Shown here one piece after another: positions 59,321 through 64,000 of a DNA stretch of 64,000 bases. The translations under genes were made by a program, and so were the position numbers. Position 1 is the first letter of the stretch. Every line of letters begins with the position of its first letter. Location: positions 124,001 to 188,000 of the forward strand of contig MU626266.1 of the NCBI GenBank assembly GCA_025603075.1, in the 5' to 3' direction. The stretch comes from Neoconidiobolus thromboides FSU 785 (Eukaryota; Entomophthoromycota; Entomophthoromycetes; Entomophthorales; Neoconidiobolaceae). Under the pieces are notes generated by a model. That model ran no database searches. It was given only the letters and a program-made list of their open reading frames with translations, and was not told the origin of the DNA.

Positions 59321-59827
59321 ATGGATTACTCAACTACTACTCCTTCATTTTACGCTAACCAGTATGATTCTAATTTATTATGTTCTCCTGAAAGTGAATT
59401 AAGTTATAATAACGATCCAATGATATTTTCTAATGATTATTCAATGAACAATACTAGCTACTACAATAACTTGATAGATTTAAATTCAAACAGATTTATC
59501 TCATATCAGCCTGTAAATTGTTTAATAGCACCAACTTATTCACCTGTTTCATTGTTTTCATCAGAAACAATGAATAACCATATAGAAAGTGATATTAAAA
59601 AACAAAGAAAGGAAATAATAAAACAAAGGATACAAAACAAATATTATAATAAGTATAGATCTTATAATAGCAAACCAAATAACAAACATCAAAGTAATAA
59701 TATATTAAAAAGATGTATTAATAATCATATTGCTATCCCTAATTCTTTGAGTTGTAACATTAAATCGGCTTCAAATATAAACACATTACATTCCTTTCAA
59801 GTTGCTAATCCCTGGCACCCCTATTAA
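59321..59827 (+). CDS. Hypothetical Asn/Tyr/Ser-rich protein
   Basis: Intronless, 168 residues, no family recognised. Residues 1-60 are rich in Asn, Tyr and Ser (YYNNLIDLNSNRF, SYNNDPMIFSNDYS). The middle has SPVSLFSSETMNN and a basic helix-like KKQRKEIIKQRIQNKYYNKY R (residues ~93-113). The tail is Asn/His/Ser-rich, ending FQVANPWHPY. There is no signal peptide or membrane segment. A TATA box about 80 bp upstream and consistent codon usage favour a real gene. The composition resembles the low-complexity parts of the forkhead protein at 27.7 kb. It could be a small regulator or a truncated transcription factor; that is inference. Confidence 0.6.
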   Translation: MDYSTTTPSFYANQYDSNLLCSPESELSYNNDPMIFSNDYSMNNTSYYNNLIDLNSNRFISYQPVNCLIAPTYSPVSLFSSETMNNHIESDIKKQRKEIIKQRIQNKYYNKYRSYNSKPNNKHQSNNILKRCINNHIAIPNSLSCNIKSASNINTLHSFQVANPWHPY

Positions 59828-60773
59828 GCTAGTTTAAATGATTTTTCAATGTTTGCCTATCTCTATATTGTACTGTTTCTATTTTGGTGTAAATAAATTA
59901 AAACAAAATTTTCAATTAATACCATTTTTTATTCTCAATGATTTAATTATTTGTATATTATTGAGTTTGAATTACCACCCTTAATTTTTATATGAATTAC
60001 AATTTAATTTATTGACATAATTTATCCATTTTTTATTCTTTGAATTTGTTTGATTTTAATTTTGTTAATTTTCTTATATCATACTATTGTTTTAACATTG
60101 ATCAACTTAAATAATATAATAAGAGTATTTTATGGTGTATTATCGTATATTATTTATAATATTGTAGTATTTTATCTATTAATTAGTGATAAAGGAGAAC
60201 AATCTCGACATTTAAATGTAATATAAAATTATAAAATGATAAAAATTATACAAATTATGGGCTATTTTTAACATTAGTCAATTTGTGCAGCTTTTCTTAC
60301 TAAATTTAGATAATACTATTTTCATAAAATTAAATGGTAAAAACAAATCAAACTGTTATTTTTTACAAATATAACAGTGCGGAAAAAGCTTACAGTCAAG
60401 TGGAGAAAATCTCTAAATGTTTATTGATACATCTGATACATTTCTTCCTCTGAAATTCGGGGTTAAGACCTTTAGAGGGGTGATCAAAGGTAAAAGCCCA
60501 TAAGGGCGTGTATTTGCTGTATTGCTATCTTTGCTTGAAATTTTCGGTTGTTAAAGCGATCAAAAAGGCTGCTTTTTAAGCAAGGGACAAAATTGAATAA
60601 AAATAAATTAGTGTTAGGTTTCTAAATCATTTTTTAGTAACTGTACCGATAATCACTAAATAAATCATAAATTTTAGTCTAATTTAATTTGAAATGTAAC
60701 GTTTTAAATTAAGCATCGATGCTATAAAATTGCTTTTTAAAGGCAATGATCGATATGCTAAAATAATTTAATA
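59828..60773. other. Intergenic interval with a GC-richer patch
   Basis: About 950 bp. Bases 60370-60590 are clearly less AT-rich. One frame reads RSAEKAYSQVEKISKCLLIH then hits stops; another short piece reads LKFSVVKAIKKAAF. This could be a gene relic or a structured RNA; nothing was recognised. Confidence 0.4.
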
Positions 60774-60876
60774 TCTGGGGCTGTTTTTTTTGGTTTCATT
60801 ATTTTTCCGTTTTTTAAGCGCTATCTGAGTGGAAAATTTGTTAGTAAAATTCTTAAACACAAAAATACATCCTCAT
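60774..60876 (-). mobile_element. MITE-A copy 30 (CTG subfamily)
   Basis: TCTGGGGCTGTTTTTTTTGG left, ACATCCTCAT right. Core TTTTAAGCGCTATCTGAGTG. Confidence 0.87.
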
Positions 60877-61129
60877 CTATAAAATTAATCTTTCATAATA
60901 GCATTTTAAAAATAGGGCTTTTAGCGTAATACCGGTATGCTGCTTTATATAGTTAATTATAAATACTTTTTTTTTGCAGGAAGGTTGTTATAGTGGGCTG
61001 TTTATTTTAAACCATTCTTTAAAATAGTTTATTTGGTTTTGATTTAAAAGATAAAATTTGGAGTTCAAAATTGAGGAACTTTTAAACAAAACATTTACTT
61101 TTCCCGAAGTGGACCTTACAAGTTTACTA
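60877..61129. other. AT-rich spacer
   Basis: About 250 bp between MITE copies. No gene. Confidence 0.55.
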
Positions 61130-61229
61130 TATGGGGATGTATTTTTATGTTAAGACTTTTACTAACAATTTTTCCGCTCAAATAGTACTTAAGATGGAAA
61201 GCAATGAAGCCAAAAAAAACATCCTCATA
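61130..61229 (+). mobile_element. MITE-A copy 31
   Basis: TATGGGGATGTATTTTTATG left, ACATCCTCATA right. Core CTCAAATAGTACTTAAGATG, slightly shortened. Confidence 0.88.
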
Positions 61230-64000
61230 TTCTCTAATTTAGTATTTAGTATTTAGCTTTCTTCAAGCATACTTATGATTTTTATTTTTTATATAATTTT
61301 TATAGATAATTTTAATATACATCTCAGAAGCCATTGACCTTTAAAATTTAAAGCAATTTATTGTTACAAAATATTCACATTTCTAATTATTTTAACTATT
61401 TTAGAAATAAAGCTGATTTTACACCGATTTATAATTAAATAAAAAGTTGGTTATGAAATGCTGGGACGTGGTATATTTATTCAGGTATGGTTTATTCTGA
61501 TATGTTTTCACTATAAGGTGAGATGTTAACAGAGAAAGATGTGTGCTTTTTAAATTTACAAGAGGATTTATGTTCAATTTTGTTTCAGTAACTTGAACCA
61601 TTATGTGATGTTTGATGTTTAATAATAAAAAAACCTTAAAAATTCATATATAGACTCATATATTATAAATCACTTTAAATTCTTTTTATAAATGATACAA
61701 TTTAAACACAATTAAAATTCTTTACTGATCCCATTTTTAGCTTTTAATATATATGTTAAGTTAAAATTTCATGTAATATACGATATCATTATTTATTTCA
61801 TGAACTAATTAGTGCCGTTTTTTAGACTTAAATATTAAACATTATGATTTATAAAACCAGTCTTTATATGCGACTATTATTTTTGTTCCAGTATTTACCA
61901 AATATAGTTCGGCTTATGCCTGATTTAGAAAGCTTTCATCAGATAGTCTCCTTTTCTTCCCATTGTAAAGTCTTACCTCCTCTCTTCTCTTTTCCTATTT
62001 AACATATATTCCCGAAACAAAACACTATTCGTTTCGGATAAGGATAAAAAACACTTTATGTTATATAAAAACGAACACAAATAAATGATACTAAAAAATA
62101 AAGTCCCAATTTATCTCAAATAATAAAAATACTATACTTTATATACCAATTACTCTTTTGTTATCAAATTATAGCTAAAATTTTTAGCACCATATGGGTG
62201 AAATAATATTATACAGAAAATATATATGAAAAAGGATAACTATTAAGCAATAATTTATTTGATCATTAAAGTGATTTCAGTATTTTGTTTAGCCTTGGTT
62301 TTACCACGCATTTCATATTTTTATATTGTTTCCTTAGTTTGCAGAAGATAGTCTCGAACTTAGTTCAATTTCTGGCATAGCATTACCTATAAAGCTATAT
62401 TGATTCCAGAATAAATATCAAACTGCCTACTGGAACCTCTTCTTCAAGCTTTGACTTTAAATCTACTCTTCAACTTTTTATATGTCTTAATTAGTAGTAG
62501 TTGAAAAATAGGATCAAGGCAGAAGGGTATGAAATTGAATATTTTAGGCAATGCTGATCCTATGCAGGCCAAACATCTAAGTACTCATTGGATAACCTAG
62601 TGAAGCTGGTATGTATTCGTGTAACAACACTAAAGTATATGTTAGGATCATAATAAATGAGCATAATGCTCTAAATGAAAGTCAAATTATCTATGTAAAA
62701 ATTTACCAAAAGCTAAGTCCTTAATCCCATTTTTGTTATACTTTTCATAGTCTTATTAGGTGTTTCTATTCTTCTAAAAAACATACTTTTCAATAATAAC
62801 CATAATTTTGTCTAATTTGATCTCAACCAAAATTATGATAATTATCAAGTCATTATGATAATGGTATGAATAAGCTAAAATACCAGTAAATTGAAGGCTC
62901 TAGTACAACTTTTATTAGAGCTAGAAACATAATATCACCCATTTTCAACATACCCAAGTTTTCTAAGAACTACTTATGAAATTTAATAGACATTTAGATT
63001 ATCTTAGTCATGTATTCTGATAAAATTGTAGCAAAAGTAAACAATCTGTCAAAAGTATAATTTAGTATAATGTTTCTATCATTTCAATGTTGTTTTTTTT
63101 CTGTGGAATAGTTTGTTGTAACTTAATAGCAACACAACCATTAAAGAAGGGATGTAATGAAGAGGAAATGAAAGGTACAGTTTAATAAACAAACATATTA
63201 TTGCACTTAGCGACTCGGTGTACCTTTTTATCTATAAACAAGTTATATGTAGCTATATATTACAGTATCATATGGCTTTTTGTAAACATAGTGAAACACA
63301 ATTAATCAATTGCCACCAATGGATATATGAAAATTACAATTAATATATATGATATCAATCTGTCGAAAGCACTATATTAAAGCATATTATTGTCACTACA
63401 AGCAAAAACGCAAAGTAGACACGGATTTTTGATATTACTGGGGAGTAATATGAGTAAATATATTCATATTCTGGATCTATACTCATATTTTAAAAGGCAG
63501 GTGTTAAAATTGTAAATAAATCATACATTTTTTAGCCCCATTTTTATTCTCCTGGCTTTGAGATTTTATATTCCTTATTCGTGCTTGTAGGTAGTTACAA
63601 TACTTTATTACATAAATAAAATTTCGGTGAACTTTTATTGCTCCATTTCATATCGGCTCAAAATAACGTACTTATTTAGCTATTAAATACTTCATGACTA
63701 TTGGAAAATAAATATTATATCACTATAGTATTCAATTAAGTTTTAAATTTAATATTTACTGTGTTAAATTTCAAATAGAGGTAAAAAAATATCATGAAAT
63801 TAACCAATTATTAAAGTTAGACTAAGTGTAAACTAAAGGTTTTTTAAAACCTTTTATAAAGTTCAATTTCCCGACTATTAGGCCTCAAATCTTCTTGGTC
63901 ATCATAATATTTCTTTTTTGTATCACGTACTTACTTTTTAGCCATTTAGTTACTTATAATCAAATGTACTTGAATTTCCAAATATTATTTTTGTATCGTT
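61230..64000. other. Gene-free AT-rich right flank
   Basis: About 2.8 kb to the window end. No MITE-A copy and no ORF over 60 codons with support. Patches near 62300-62600 are less AT-rich, but all frames are broken. Confidence 0.55.

Noticed and set aside
60370-60590. Possible RNase P/MRP or snRNA gene because of AAAGCTTACAG and structured bits
   Set aside because: The other conserved blocks of these RNAs (for example GGAAAGTCC or ACAGAGA contexts) are not present nearby.
7538-61229. Dispersed repeats as a possible CRISPR-like array
   Set aside because: Copies are unevenly spaced, in both orientations, about 100 bp long and in a eukaryotic genome; inverted ends and TA insertion fit a transposable element.
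62300-62960. Short protein-like pieces such as ADPMQAKHLSTHWIT
   Set aside because: Frames break every few codons and match neither the decayed family nor anything else I recognise.

Overview
The window looks like nuclear DNA from a very AT-rich fungus, roughly three-quarters A+T by eye. Genes are interrupted by many short spliceosomal introns (about 45-70 nt, GTAAG...AG). The gene set is eukaryotic and fungal: CENP-C/Mif2, RNA polymerase I subunit RPA34, cyclin H, 14-3-3, a forkhead factor, mitochondrial EF-Tu, a mitochondrial RsmH-type methyltransferase, complex I subunit NDUFA2, cystathionine beta-lyase, MFS transporters and a fungal-type S41 peptidase relic. NDUFA2 shows that respiratory complex I is present. 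An early-diverging lineage of the Entomophthoromycotina (Conidiobolus) type would fit the base composition, but that is a guess. Exon joins below were worked out by hand from reading frame and splice signals.

Layout. 1-5.1 kb (-): the N-terminal part of a large UNC80-like protein, cut by the window edge, divergent from NDUFA2 (5.4-5.8 kb, +). 5.8-10.3 kb: no intact gene, one decayed member of a leucine-rich-looking family and two MITEs. 10.4-16.4 kb: a compact block of rsmH-like (+), CENP-C (+) and cystathionine beta-lyase (-). 16.5-21 kb: gene-poor, with three MITEs and a second relic of the decayed family. 21-27.5 kb: two duplicated monocarboxylate-transporter-like MFS genes (+), then a forkhead gene (-, 27.7-28.7 kb). 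29-33 kb: gene-poor with MITEs. 33.2-36.9 kb: a 12-exon SANT plus U-box-like protein (+) and mitochondrial EF-Tu (-). 37-41 kb: a third relic and seven MITE copies within about 2.1 kb. 41-45.9 kb: RPA34 (+), cyclin H (+) and a DHA2-type MFS transporter (+). 46-47 kb: four more MITEs. 49.1-50.2 kb: 14-3-3 (+, seven exons). 51.4-53.4 kb: an S41 peptidase pseudogene (-) split by a MITE. 55.1 kb: tRNA-Met(CAU). 59.3 kb: an Asn/Tyr/Ser-rich orphan ORF. The rest to 64 kb has no gene I can support.

The most striking thing is a single family of about 100-bp hairpin-like elements (called MITE-A here). There are 31 recognisable copies in both orientations, almost all between genes. They share near-perfect 11-bp terminal inverted repeats and a palindromic AGCGCT core. 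One copy interrupts the S41 coding frame so cleanly that a TA target duplication can be read directly. At least two other inverted-repeat families (B and C) are present. No transposase gene was seen. The intact genes are mostly housekeeping (translation, transcription, kinetochore, respiration, methionine synthesis) plus transport, and do not form one pathway.
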